Below, in pieces: positions 45,405 to 53,650 of a DNA stretch of 53,650 nt (within the stretch, counting starts at the first letter, position 1; each line of letters opens with the position of its first letter). The position numbers were made by a program, and so were the translations under genes. The notes beneath the pieces were generated by a model. It was not told the origin of the DNA and ran no database searches. It saw only the letters and a program-made list of their open reading frames with translations. The stretch comes from a virus: the IMG/VR virus record IMGVR_UViG_3300031707_000026, positions 1-53,650 of that record; one strand, given 5' to 3'.

Positions 45405-45904
45405 TGCCTCAACTCACATTTCGATCTAATGCAAGGATCGTGCGTCAAGGTCTCGAACAGCTTCGAGCAGCTCTCCCAATGATTGGTCGAAAGCGTCTGT
45501 ATGATGCAGCTGTTGATCTTCGAGATCGAATGGCAGTCCCTGGCAGTCAACCTGTATACCCAATCAGCTGGGATAGTTCCCGACAGAAACGAGCGTTCTT
45601 TGCATCAGATGGCTTCGGAGGAGGGATTCCCACAGTTCGCAGCGATCGATACGTCGAAGGATGGAAGGTTGAACGCGCTGATGCAGGGTACAGGATCAAG
45701 AACACAGCCCCAGGAGCTAAGTATATTGGAGGCTCGGCTCGAGGAACATATCAATCTAGTATTCACGTTGGGCGATGGCGATTGTTCAGAGATCAAGCAG
45801 ATCTTGTGATGAGATCGCTTCCCAAACTCGTTGTTGAGAATCTTCGCGAGTTTGTGAAACGAACTTTTGCGTCGACCAAAGAAAGTCGGTTCATGGGAAG
45901 ATGA
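45404..45904 (+). CDS. HK97 gp10-like neck/tail-completion protein
   Basis: The protein has 166 residues, and its start overlaps the previous stop. Helical start (IVRQGLEQLRAALPMIGRKRLYDAAVDLRDRM), central beta region (YVEGWKVERADAGYRIKNTAPGAKYIGG) and C-terminal helix (LPKLVVENLREFVKRTF) follow the gp10-like pattern of proteins joining head and tail. Placement between adaptor and tail terminator fits. Confidence 0.6.
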   Translation: MPQLTFRSNARIVRQGLEQLRAALPMIGRKRLYDAAVDLRDRMAVPGSQPVYPISWDSSRQKRAFFASDGFGGGIPTVRSDRYVEGWKVERADAGYRIKNTAPGAKYIGGSARGTYQSSIHVGRWRLFRDQADLVMRSLPKLVVENLREFVKRTFASTKESRFMGR

Positions 45905-45905
45905 G

Positions 45906-46370
45906 ATGACAGATTACTACTCAGAGTGTGAGGACGGGTTCGTTGCATTGCTCCAGACCTTGTCGACATTCTTCAAACATGATTGGCAAGTGTCAAACGA
46001 TGACTCTAATCTAGCTCGAGGAGCAGAATATTTCGTTATCGTCAGACCTGGAGCCCTTCCTCACACGATAGTTTCAGATCAGCAACGTGAGTTCCATTGG
46101 GAGATTATTTTCGATCTCGATGTCAAGTTTACCGAATATAAGACTTCTTGGAACAAGTTCAAAGAAGTGCGATCTGCTATTATCAATCTAGTCTTCTCGA
46201 ACCCAACGATGCTAGATACCCCGGGAGTCTTCAGTGTCAATATAGACTCCTCAGAACGAGCTCAGTATTTGAAGTTCTCTGAGGGTCCTAAAGCTATAGC
46301 TGCATTCATCATCCAAACTATGCGAGCTACTATTACTCAGCTTGTGAAGTTCGAAGGTGGTGAGTTTTGA
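45906..46370 (+). CDS. Tail terminator-like protein
   Basis: The protein has 154 residues from the ATG at 45906, one base after the previous stop; the longer upstream frame is rejected. The sequence (GFVALLQTLSTFF, REFHWEIIFDLDVKF, FKEVRSAIINLVFSNPTML) has the alpha/beta layout and position of tail-terminator proteins that cap the tail tube. The assignment is by position and size. Confidence 0.55.
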   Translation: MTDYYSECEDGFVALLQTLSTFFKHDWQVSNDDSNLARGAEYFVIVRPGALPHTIVSDQQREFHWEIIFDLDVKFTEYKTSWNKFKEVRSAIINLVFSNPTMLDTPGVFSVNIDSSERAQYLKFSEGPKAIAAFIIQTMRATITQLVKFEGGEF

Positions 46371-46382
46371 AAGGAGATACTC

Positions 46383-46562
46383 GTGAGTGATAAAGTGAAA
46401 TGTCCCATGTGTGGTGCAAATCTTGATCTTGTGCCACACCCGTCTGAAGCCAATCGACAGGTTGCTTACTGTACTTGTCGTGGTGCTAAAGTCCCAGTGA
46501 TTAGTGTCTTGAAATCTCACATCACTCGGACACCTCCTGAGAAGAAAGAAGGTGAAAAATGA
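46383..46562 (+). CDS. Small zinc-ribbon protein in the tail module
   Basis: A GTG at 46383, after GAAAGGAGATACTC, opens a 59-codon frame that overlaps the major tail gene start (ATGA). It contains CPMCG near residue 7 and CTC near residue 31, a small zinc ribbon with a spacing of about 20. It is too short for many annotations and easily missed. Function is unknown. Confidence 0.6.
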   Translation: MSDKVKCPMCGANLDLVPHPSEANRQVAYCTCRGAKVPVISVLKSHITRTPPEKKEGEK

Positions 46563-47368
46563 CTGAAGTTTCTGGTGAGATGTATGCTGTTGGTGCACGT
46601 CGTGCAATACTGTTCGAGTTGGATGCTGAAGGATATCCTGCAGCCATTGCGCCCGCTACCACTCCGTACGAAGGTATTGAGCTTCTAGGCATTAAAAGCT
46701 TTGATCTCAATATCCCTGCTGTTCGCAAGATCGTTCATTCAGGCAACGATCGTGTACTGGCCCATGACTTCCTGCCTGCTCTTGAGGGTGCTGGTGGGAC
46801 GTTGACGGTCGCAGGACGCAGCTTGGCGTTGGATGCTATGATAGCTGGCATCAACGTAGTGACTTTGGGTGAGAGTCAGTTTATCCCTCAGGATACTGAC
46901 CAGCAAGGCTCCGAGCCTGATGTAGCACTGTTCATTGCTCAACAGGCTAAAGATGCTACTAGTCGCAGTCGTCGATATCGCTATCAGATTGTCCCGAAAT
47001 GCGTCGTCTCTGCAGCTCCCCCTGGCATGAACGAGAACCCAGCTGAGTCAAAGTACGAGATTGCGATTAGTCCAACAACCAAGCATTTGTGGGGCTTGGA
47101 GTTCACAATCGCTGATGACGGCTGTCTTGAGGCTGGCGTGATCGAAGGTATGGCCGAAAATCGACCGAACATTGTAGCTTGGTTGGCAGATGCTAGCGAG
47201 GATGAGTTCTTGTTCCCAGTTGCCAAGCCGGCAGTGTCTGTAGACAAGATTCACGCTACATACGTGAATGGTGTTCTGACTGTCCCGGATACTATTGCTG
47301 TTGACAGTCTCAGTTTTACTGCGCCTCCAGCAGACGATGCAATCATCGTCTGCTTCTACGAGTACTAG
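46559..47368 (+). CDS. Major tail protein
   Basis: The protein has 269 residues. Position between the terminator and tail-assembly chaperone, plus a beta-rich sequence with a central segment LAHDFLPALEGAGGTLTVAG, YRYQIVPKCVVSAAP and GLEFTIADD, support a tail-tube subunit. The tail tube of siphoviruses is built from hexamers of this protein. There is no clear C-terminal Ig-like extension. Confidence 0.68.
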   Translation: MTEVSGEMYAVGARRAILFELDAEGYPAAIAPATTPYEGIELLGIKSFDLNIPAVRKIVHSGNDRVLAHDFLPALEGAGGTLTVAGRSLALDAMIAGINVVTLGESQFIPQDTDQQGSEPDVALFIAQQAKDATSRSRRYRYQIVPKCVVSAAPPGMNENPAESKYEIAISPTTKHLWGLEFTIADDGCLEAGVIEGMAENRPNIVAWLADASEDEFLFPVAKPAVSVDKIHATYVNGVLTVPDTIAVDSLSFTAPPADDAIIVCFYEY

Positions 47369-47369
47369 A

Positions 47370-47756
47370 ATGGACCTCAAGAAAGAAGTTGTTGAGTTCC
47401 GTGATGGCTCGAAGGTAACTGTAGCTGAAGCTACTTGGTCGGTCTCGATTCGACTACAAGAGCTCGAAGAACAAGCTAGCAAAGCCCCACGAGAAGATCC
47501 ATCAGAGCAGATCTTTCATCTTCTCGTGTACCCCAAGCTCCTAGCTTGTTCTTCGGGAGACGTCCCTGATTTGGAGACAGCACTGATGATGCCATCGTCA
47601 GAGATCGATAGGTGGTACTTCGCTGTCAAACGAATCAACCCTGATTGGTTTGTTGCTCTCGAACAGGCTGCGAAGCTGGCTGAAAGCAAAGAGCTCGAAT
47701 CGGAGACCATCTCAAAAAAAGGGAAGAAGCCGATAGGATCTACTCCAAGCTCATAG
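47370..47756 (+). CDS. Tail-assembly chaperone, short form (gpG-like)
   Basis: The protein has 128 residues from the ATG at 47370. It is acidic and helical with Ser/Lys at the end (LESETISKKGKKPIG). It lies directly before the tape measure, the fixed position of lambda G-type chaperones. An A-AAA-AAA slippery heptamer at 47714-47720 near its 3' end allows a -1 frameshift to make a longer form. Confidence 0.72.
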   Translation: MDLKKEVVEFRDGSKVTVAEATWSVSIRLQELEEQASKAPREDPSEQIFHLLVYPKLLACSSGDVPDLETALMMPSSEIDRWYFAVKRINPDWFVALEQAAKLAESKELESETISKKGKKPIGSTPSS

Positions 47757-48004
47757 CTCTCGTCGAGAGTGATAGAGGTGGAGATCTACCAGACTATCTC
47801 GATCTTCCTGAAGGCGAGATCCTCAAAGCTTGGCCACAGTGGGTCCTGTGGAGAGCTACTGGTAGACGGCTCGACTTCTTGTCGGCACAAGACCTGCCTT
47901 CGAGGATCCTTGATGTCATCTTGCTCTTAGATGATCTATACGGGCGACTAGAATTGCAGCAAGCTTCGAAGAAGCGACTTAACAGAGGAGAAGAAAATGC
48001 CTAG
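47370..48004 (+). CDS. Tail-assembly chaperone, frameshifted long form (gpGT-like)
   Basis: A -1 shift at A-AAA-AAA-G (47714-47721) joins the first 117 codons to a frame that runs without a stop to TAG at 48002-48004, giving 211 residues. The extension (ALVESDRGGDLPDYLDLPEGEI, LKAWPQWVLWRATGRRLDFL) is acidic then helical. It overlaps the tape-measure start at 47997. This mirrors lambda G-GT, in which frameshifting sets the ratio of the two chaperone forms. Confidence 0.78.
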
Positions 48005-50333
48005 GACTGTTACAGCTGGTGAAGCTGAAGCTCGACTTTGGTTACAACTGCTTCTCGATAACGAGTCTCTGGATAAGACCCAGCAGGGTCTTAAAGATCT
48101 GGCTGCAGGGATTGCGGGGATGGAGCAGGCTTCAGCTGCAGCATCAAAAGCTTCTGGGACAGCATCAGATCAAAATCTGAAAAGACTGAGGGCTGAAGAG
48201 GTCCAGACTGTACATACTCAGTCTCAGTATCGACGTCTTCAGTTTGCTGCTCGATCTATGGGAGAAGTATTCACGATTACAGCTGTAGCTTCTACAGCGA
48301 TATTCGCAGGAGCTGCCGCCTGGGCCAACAAGTACATCACTGATGCTAAAGCCTCGACAGCTGTTGTTCAAGGGTGGCGAGTCAAGGTTGATCAGCTGAA
48401 GACTTCACAGAGTCGAGTGGGAGCAGTCTTAGCTGCAGAGCTGCTACCTCTTCTAGAGAAAGCCGCAGAGCTGGCAGACAAGGGAGCGGCTTTCGTAGAA
48501 GCACATCCTGACATCATCAAAGCTGTTCTTACTACAGCAGGTGCTGTAGCTGCGATTTCTGCGATTGGCTTAGCAGTAACTAAAGGGTTCAAGATCTATG
48601 CTGATATTGGGTACATAGCAGCAACATATCGTCAAGTTCAAGCTTCAGCTGCGTATGCCTCAGCAACAGCTGTAGGTCTAGAAGCTGCAAAGATTCAGAT
48701 GGCAGCTGCTACTATGCAGGTTACTGGTGTCCCAGCTGCAGCAGTAGCAGGAGCTGCCATGGGTCCTGCTGGTGCTGCTGCAGCTGGTTTTGCATGGAAT
48801 GCGGCAGCCGGTCGATACATCAGTACGACAACTGGTCGATTTGTTACAGCAGGGGCAGCAACAGCAGTCGCTACGGGAGTCCCAATAACTATAGGAACTG
48901 CTGCACTGACGATAGGTGCTCTCATTCTCGGAGCTGAAGCTGGGTTGATTGTAGGCAATGCAATCGCTAAGTTGATATATGGAGCGGGATATGAAAAGCA
49001 AGGCTGGGGAGATCTATTAACTACTCTTGTAGGAGGTTGGACAAGTATTGGTGGGGCTGCTATTCTTGCTCTGGAGAAAATAGGGTTATCTGAGACTGCC
49101 GCTAAGTCTGCGTGGGAAGTTCTAAGTAGAACAGCTGAAGCACGTTATACAGAAAAGGCTGCAGTCGCTCCAGCTGTTGGTTCTATCGAATACGTGAGCT
49201 TATTCGTCAAGCAAAATCTTCAACTATGGGTAGATTATAACAAACAGATAACTGCTGCTACAGAATCCTATGCTAAGCAGCGAGTAGCTTTGGAGACTAA
49301 CTATGAGAAGCAACGTAATGCTACTGTAGCTAGTTATGCTAAACAACGGGCGGCATCGGAAGCGAGTTACAATCTTGGTGTTTCTAGAGACTGGCGTGCC
49401 TATTTGCAAAGCGAAGGGGATGCTCAACGTCAGTACTATGCTAATAGAATACAAGCTGTTAGAGACAACACTGAGCAAGTTCGTAGGATAGAGCAAGATC
49501 ATCAGATCGAGATGACTCGTGATCTAGAAGATCACGAGATTAAACAGAGAGACCTACTCGAAGCTCGTGATGGTCTAGCAATGATCCGCGAGGACGAACA
49601 GTACGAGCTGGAACGGCGACGTAAAGAGGAGGACTACATTCTAGAGCTTGGTCGCATTCGTTCTGAGACCGCTGCTCGACTAGGCGAAATGGAGAGTCAG
49701 TTCGCACAAGAACGTGCTTTACGTCGTCGTGATTTCATGCAACGACTGGCCGATAATGCTCTCAACCACAAGATCGAGATGGAGCAGATGGCGGCTAATT
49801 ATGCAGAGTCCTTGAAACAAGAGGAGGCCGACTACAACGAGCAGGTTAGAGCGCTAGAGGAGTCGTACCGCGAGCAAATCTCTATGCTGGAGAAAGCTTT
49901 TAGAGAGAGGCTGATAAGTCTGGATAACGCTATCCTAGGTGACCTTGCAGCTGTTCAAGCTGCTACGGCTAAAATGGTCGCGAGCTTTCGAGCGTGGTTG
50001 ATTAAGGCCGCTCAGTTAAACTTACCAGCTCCTACCGGCACCAAAGCAGCTGGTGGGTACGCCGATTACGGTCTTTACTGGTTAGGAGAGGGACGGAAAA
50101 GAGAGTTCGTTCTGAACAACCGCTCTACGCAAATAGCAGAACGTGCTATTGGAGGCCAGCTATCTCAAGAACGGATTCTTGCTGCTATGATGGGTGGAGG
50201 CGGCCGTGGCGGCAGGTATGTAGACCAACGTACCATACAGTTTACTGGCGTAACCGAAGCTGATCGTGCAGCCATTAGACGCGACATGTACGAAGTCTCA
50301 TATGAGGTGGTTGCGGAGGCGATGAAACAATGA
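47997..50333 (+). CDS. Tape measure protein
   Basis: The protein has 778 residues after AGAGGAGAAGAAA. It has helical N-terminus, hydrophobic Ala/Gly-rich segments (about residues 85-110, 180-200 and 255-325), then a long charged coiled coil (about 425-650) and a C-terminal LNNRSTQIAERAIGG region typical of tape measures. At about 0.15 nm per residue the tail would be near 117 nm long. It overlaps the chaperone frame and the next gene (4 bp). Confidence 0.85.
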   Translation: MPRTVTAGEAEARLWLQLLLDNESLDKTQQGLKDLAAGIAGMEQASAAASKASGTASDQNLKRLRAEEVQTVHTQSQYRRLQFAARSMGEVFTITAVASTAIFAGAAAWANKYITDAKASTAVVQGWRVKVDQLKTSQSRVGAVLAAELLPLLEKAAELADKGAAFVEAHPDIIKAVLTTAGAVAAISAIGLAVTKGFKIYADIGYIAATYRQVQASAAYASATAVGLEAAKIQMAAATMQVTGVPAAAVAGAAMGPAGAAAAGFAWNAAAGRYISTTTGRFVTAGAATAVATGVPITIGTAALTIGALILGAEAGLIVGNAIAKLIYGAGYEKQGWGDLLTTLVGGWTSIGGAAILALEKIGLSETAAKSAWEVLSRTAEARYTEKAAVAPAVGSIEYVSLFVKQNLQLWVDYNKQITAATESYAKQRVALETNYEKQRNATVASYAKQRAASEASYNLGVSRDWRAYLQSEGDAQRQYYANRIQAVRDNTEQVRRIEQDHQIEMTRDLEDHEIKQRDLLEARDGLAMIREDEQYELERRRKEEDYILELGRIRSETAARLGEMESQFAQERALRRRDFMQRLADNALNHKIEMEQMAANYAESLKQEEADYNEQVRALEESYREQISMLEKAFRERLISLDNAILGDLAAVQAATAKMVASFRAWLIKAAQLNLPAPTGTKAAGGYADYGLYWLGEGRKREFVLNNRSTQIAERAIGGQLSQERILAAMMGGGGRGGRYVDQRTIQFTGVTEADRAAIRRDMYEVSYEVVAEAMKQ

Positions 50334-50734
50334 CCACTCGATATCTCTTTATGATCGGCACTACTATGACGGGAGGGGCAGACCCGATAACCAACTTAGA
50401 GGAACTTGCGGTCCCTATCATTCCACCTAAGTCTACGTTCTCGTTGTACTCATCAATAGTAGAATTAGCTGACGGGAGCAAACGAGGTATTGGTGCTCCT
50501 GTTGCATCATGGCACTGGGGTTTCCTCCCAAGGAACATGAGAGACAAACTACGTGAATTCTGCCCGGGAGTATCATCGGCAGTATACATACGTACATATA
50601 CCAAGGACAACGCCGGAGCTCCCAAGTACTTTTTGTGTCAGATGATATGGCCATCGATTGACGAGGAAACTGACAACACCAAGGCTCTCGACTTCACCCT
50701 TGAATTCAGGCAGTTGGAACTACAAGGAGGCTGA
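50330..50734 (+). CDS. Distal tail-type structural protein
   Basis: The protein has 134 residues, overlapping the tape-measure stop. It is beta-rich and starts with a short hydrophobic stretch (RYLFMIGTTMTGG), then FSLYSSIVELADGSKRGIGAPVASWHWGFL and a C-terminal ALDFTLEFRQLELQGG. Position after the tape measure is that of distal tail or minor tail proteins. No specific family is recognised. Confidence 0.6.
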   Translation: MTTRYLFMIGTTMTGGADPITNLEELAVPIIPPKSTFSLYSSIVELADGSKRGIGAPVASWHWGFLPRNMRDKLREFCPGVSSAVYIRTYTKDNAGAPKYFLCQMIWPSIDEETDNTKALDFTLEFRQLELQGG

Positions 50735-50740
50735 TCCCCA

Positions 50741-53650
50741 ATGGCCCTTCGAGACGCTTCTACTGACGAGAAAGCGTACTTGAGAACCGACGGGCAACAC
50801 AGTCGGTTGTATTTAGCTTTCCCTCAACCTGCGATAGTGTTCAAGGCTCTAGTCAACAACGCTAGCATTAACAACGACATGATTGCTAGTATAGAGTACG
50901 ATACCATCGATGAACCTGGCTCTTGGGCTAACATACTTCCTGATATGACCTTGTTAGTAGGATCTAACGAAGGCGAATGTGATTTGGGAATAGCACGAAT
51001 GCGTAAGGACGGTGTAGCTGACGCCCCTGCCACTGACGCATTGCTCTACATCGGCGAAACATCTGAAGTGAAATTCGCCGATGACATGCATCTGACTGTT
51101 ATCGACGAGTATGGACTATGGCCTCGTCACAAGTATGTTCAGTCCGGCGACGAGCACATTGACTACATGGATAGAAACGTTGTGTACACTGATCAGCACG
51201 AACTACTAGACCCTGTGCCAGTGCTGGGGCCAGACCGTGTGTTGTTTTATAAAGGTGTTTTGGCTGCGCATCCAGGTAACAGTGTTTCCACCCAAATGGA
51301 CGCGTCCGAATCCTACTGCCTTAGTTCATCCGACGGAAAAGCCTATTTGTGGACAGCTGCAACTGGTACAATTGATGACGATTCTATAGCCAATCCAACC
51401 ATTCACTTCCACGCACCCGGGACACACCGAGTTTCTTGTGAAGTAACAATCGGTGGTAAGAGCTTTACAGGACGTCGTGTTATAGTAGTGTATGACGATA
51501 CATCGCTACCAGTTAGCGACTTCAAACTCGCATCCTGCCGCGGCGATTATCAGGGCGGCGGCTGGGACTTCAAAGTGACTATGTACGGCCACGCCGACCT
51601 GGACTTAGTTCGTGACCGAGCACAGGTGATTTTGTTTGCACGAGACTGGTATGGAGATGTAACTAGTCACCTAACTTCTGCAGCGATATCATTTGAGGCC
51701 TCCTCACACAAGATAAAGAAGTCTTCAGGACTAGATATATTCCCTGCAGGATCAACTATTCAAGTAAGTGGGTCAGCCCACAACCGTGGTACTTTTACTG
51801 TCCTCTCCGGCAGCGGCTCGTCCTACCTCATCGTTACAGAAACTATAGTAGACGAATCAGCTGGTGCCTCTGTAACCATCCAAATACTGAATGGCCATAC
51901 AGAGCTTAGCATCGGGCAGATCCCCGGATGCGAGAACATTATAGCCAGTGGCTGGATAGACAAAGAGGACTTGAAGCTAGATGTCGACGGCGGGACTGCT
52001 TCATTCACTGCTCACGGCCCTAACTACTGGCTCAACCAAATGGAGGGCTTCATATCCGGTCTACGACATAGTGAGACTGCCCCAACAGAGTGGAACTACG
52101 TACTAGACCTGACAGTAGACAAGGGCTTGTGGGATCTGCTTCATTGGCGCTCTACTGCTACTGTGGTAATAGATGTTAAACTGACGGGGAGTACTCAGTT
52201 GATACCCACTATGGAGTCGGTGTCAGTAGGCTCTTTATGGGAACAAATAACAGGCCAAGCGTACAGCACGATGTTAGCTACGGCGTGTTGTGACCGGTAC
52301 GGACGATTGTTTATAGAAGTTAACGGCCAGTACGTCCCACTTGGCGAAAGAAACTTCATCAGCGTGATGACCATTGAAGCATATGATCGTATAGGCGAGA
52401 TAGAAGTTGAGCGCTCGACTGTCGACCCAACTAGCACGATTGACCTCTCAGGTGTTTGGTTTGACGGTGTGACAGGATATGCAGTACATGCACTAGCTTA
52501 TGGTCATGTTATGGGTAGGTATGGCAGGACAGAGGGGATAGACAAAGTAATCGTAGAAGACCAAGAGCATTGCAACGAATTAGCCGCACTCATTCTAGCC
52601 CAACGTAACAACGAATATCCCAACATGCGTATCGAGTTGGCCAGCAATATGCGGCTGGTAGACGTGTGTCCGCAGCAACAACTGTTTGTGGTAACAGATA
52701 CTGACATGAATCCCCGAGAGATCACTATCAGCAACAACATATTTGTAAGAGGAATGACCATTGCATTCAACGACAAGGCTAAAAGCATATCAATCGAGGT
52801 CGATGGAGAACCTGAGACTGTTGAAGTAGTCAACGTGGTTACAGGTGGTATCCCCATCATCGTTGAACCACCTGATGACATTACGCCTATTGAGTACCCA
52901 ATCCCTATATTCCCCCCAATTATTCCGATTATTGTGACACCGCCACCGCCGCCTCCTCCTCCTCCACCGCCGCCAGAAAATTGCCTAGATGATTCTCCGG
53001 CAAACGGTCCATTCTTTGCTAATTGGGATAGACCGTGGATAGATGGGAACTCCTCGACACCCGGGACTCATAGCACATACTTGTGGCATACAAGTACTCT
53101 CCGCTCAGGAGCGGCGACTAATCGAACAGTTCTCATATTCAACATCACTAACAGAGGAAGTTCTTACTCGCACTTACATCTTTATGGTATCGATGCAAGC
53201 GGGGCACGAATTGCTGTTGGCAACTTATATGTACTCTCAATTAATGGCAATGTCTATACCATGGAAGGTACTTTCGCTCAGTCTGCGGCTACTTCTATAG
53301 CTGGGTACGAACTAGTGATGGATGAGGGGTTTGATGCAGGTATGGGACCAGACTTAAATCTGGATGAGTCAACCGCTTATGCTGACATATATGAGTACGG
53401 CAGTTCTCATGCCGAAATTACACATCAGGAATTATATTTTCCCGGTACGAACCAAATACTATTCTATTGGGGAGCCGACACTACTGGTTATGGGTTGTGG
53501 TGGTACTATGCAGCATATGCTATAGCACATGGTATTATTCATCTTGCGGACGGGCAATATTCTAAGATTTTCTGTCACATCCAAATAACCGCTGGGGATG
53601 TAATTGGGTGTGCAGGCCCTCTTATTCCAGAAGGCCCAGGATATGGAGCA
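50741..53650 (+). CDS. Large tail tip/hub and receptor-binding protein (continues at 1-379)
   Basis: The gene starts at ATG 50741, after AAGGAGGCTGATCCCC, and has no stop before the contig end. It continues in frame at base 2 to 379, total about 1,051 residues. Domains in order: beta-rich N-terminus, a PKD/Ig-like segment (FHAPGTHRVSCEVTIGGKSF, near 225), a central hub-like region (near 400-690), then a run of 12 prolines (52940-52975, residues 734-745) as a rigid hinge, and a C-terminal domain of about 300 residues likely to contact the host. It combines hub and receptor-binding roles by layout. Confidence 0.78.
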   Translation, partial: MALRDASTDEKAYLRTDGQHSRLYLAFPQPAIVFKALVNNASINNDMIASIEYDTIDEPGSWANILPDMTLLVGSNEGECDLGIARMRKDGVADAPATDALLYIGETSEVKFADDMHLTVIDEYGLWPRHKYVQSGDEHIDYMDRNVVYTDQHELLDPVPVLGPDRVLFYKGVLAAHPGNSVSTQMDASESYCLSSSDGKAYLWTAATGTIDDDSIANPTIHFHAPGTHRVSCEVTIGGKSFTGRRVIVVYDDTSLPVSDFKLASCRGDYQGGGWDFKVTMYGHADLDLVRDRAQVILFARDWYGDVTSHLTSAAISFEASSHKIKKSSGLDIFPAGSTIQVSGSAHNRGTFTVLSGSGSSYLIVTETIVDESAGASVTIQILNGHTELSIGQIPGCENIIASGWIDKEDLKLDVDGGTASFTAHGPNYWLNQMEGFISGLRHSETAPTEWNYVLDLTVDKGLWDLLHWRSTATVVIDVKLTGSTQLIPTMESVSVGSLWEQITGQAYSTMLATACCDRYGRLFIEVNGQYVPLGERNFISVMTIEAYDRIGEIEVERSTVDPTSTIDLSGVWFDGVTGYAVHALAYGHVMGRYGRTEGIDKVIVEDQEHCNELAALILAQRNNEYPNMRIELASNMRLVDVCPQQQLFVVTDTDMNPREITISNNIFVRGMTIAFNDKAKSISIEVDGEPETVEVVNVVTGGIPIIVEPPDDITPIEYPIPIFPPIIPIIVTPPPPPPPPPPPPENCLDDSPANGPFFANWDRPWIDGNSSTPGTHSTYLWHTSTLRSGAATNRTVLIFNITNRGSSYSHLHLYGIDASGARIAVGNLYVLSINGNVYTMEGTFAQSAATSIAGYELVMDEGFDAGMGPDLNLDESTAYADIYEYGSSHAEITHQELYFPGTNQILFYWGADTTGYGLWWYYAAYAIAHGIIHLADGQYSKIFCHIQITAGDVIGCAGPLIPEGPGYGA
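53518..53650. repeat. Terminal redundancy, right copy
   Basis: It repeats bases 1-133 with one mismatch (T at 53644, C at 127), and joins the tail-tip reading frame across the ends. Confidence 0.95.

Noticed and set aside
1-53650. Lysogeny module (integrase, CI-type repressor, attachment site)
   Set aside because: None is recognisable. The small helix-turn-helix protein at 24694 is not enough to support lysogeny.

Overview
The window is a tailed double-stranded DNA phage genome of about 53.5 kb, probably complete. The last 133 bases (53518-53650) repeat the first 133 with one mismatch (C at 127, T at 53644), and one open reading frame runs across that join. The contig therefore closes into a circle, or a circularly permuted map, of 53,517 bp. 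The virion genes indicate a siphovirus: HK97-type head genes, a tail-assembly chaperone with a frameshift site, and a 778-residue tape measure. I see no integrase, excisionase or CI-type lysogeny module, so a lytic lifestyle is likely. The host cannot be named from sequence. Strong AGGAGG-type ribosome sites and a GH25 lysozyme remnant fit a bacterial host.

Layout. (1) 50.7 kb through the join to 4.9 kb: tail tip, fibre and adhesin-like proteins. (2) 4.9-5.7 kb: lysis-type genes, including a 44-codon lysozyme stump and a holin. (3) 5.86-25.3 kb, rightward: DUF932 protein, SNF2-like helicase, RuvC-like and Cas4-like nucleases, Sak4-like ATPase with a DUF669-like partner, an initiator-like tRNA, then a 7-deazaguanine DNA-modification block (GNAT, queF, yhhQ, queD, queE, folE, queC, a tRNA-like gene, a MazG-like protein, a YkgJ-like protein, dpdA), a uracil-DNA-glycosylase/DNA polymerase I fusion, GIY-YIG endonuclease, primase-helicase and a DNA methyltransferase. 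(4) 32.9 down to 25.5 kb, leftward: about twenty small early-type genes, nine of them preceded by structured intercistronic RNA elements, ending in a structured 3' region and a terminator. (5) 32.9-34.6 kb: a regulatory and putative replication region with dozens of GTTAAG boxes, divergent promoters and a gene almost free of cytosine. (6) 34.6-50.7 kb, rightward: terminase, portal, scaffold, capsid, neck and tail genes.

How it works together. FolE, QueD, QueE and QueC can make preQ0, QueF can reduce it to preQ1, and DpdA can exchange it for guanine in DNA. The GNAT gene translationally coupled to queF, and the YkgJ-like gene beside dpdA, are candidates for further decoration of the base. Four promoters (5.9, 11.25, 32.9 leftward, 33.45 kb) share one architecture: TTAA-type direct repeats about 11 bp apart, the last starting 15 bp before the -10. 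A separate sigma70-like promoter at 34.52 kb precedes the packaging genes and has three GTTAAG boxes just downstream. The most novel-looking features are the family of intercistronic RNA elements with compensating base changes, the GTTAAG box system, the cytosine-free transcription unit, and the GNAT-QueF-DpdA modification cassette.
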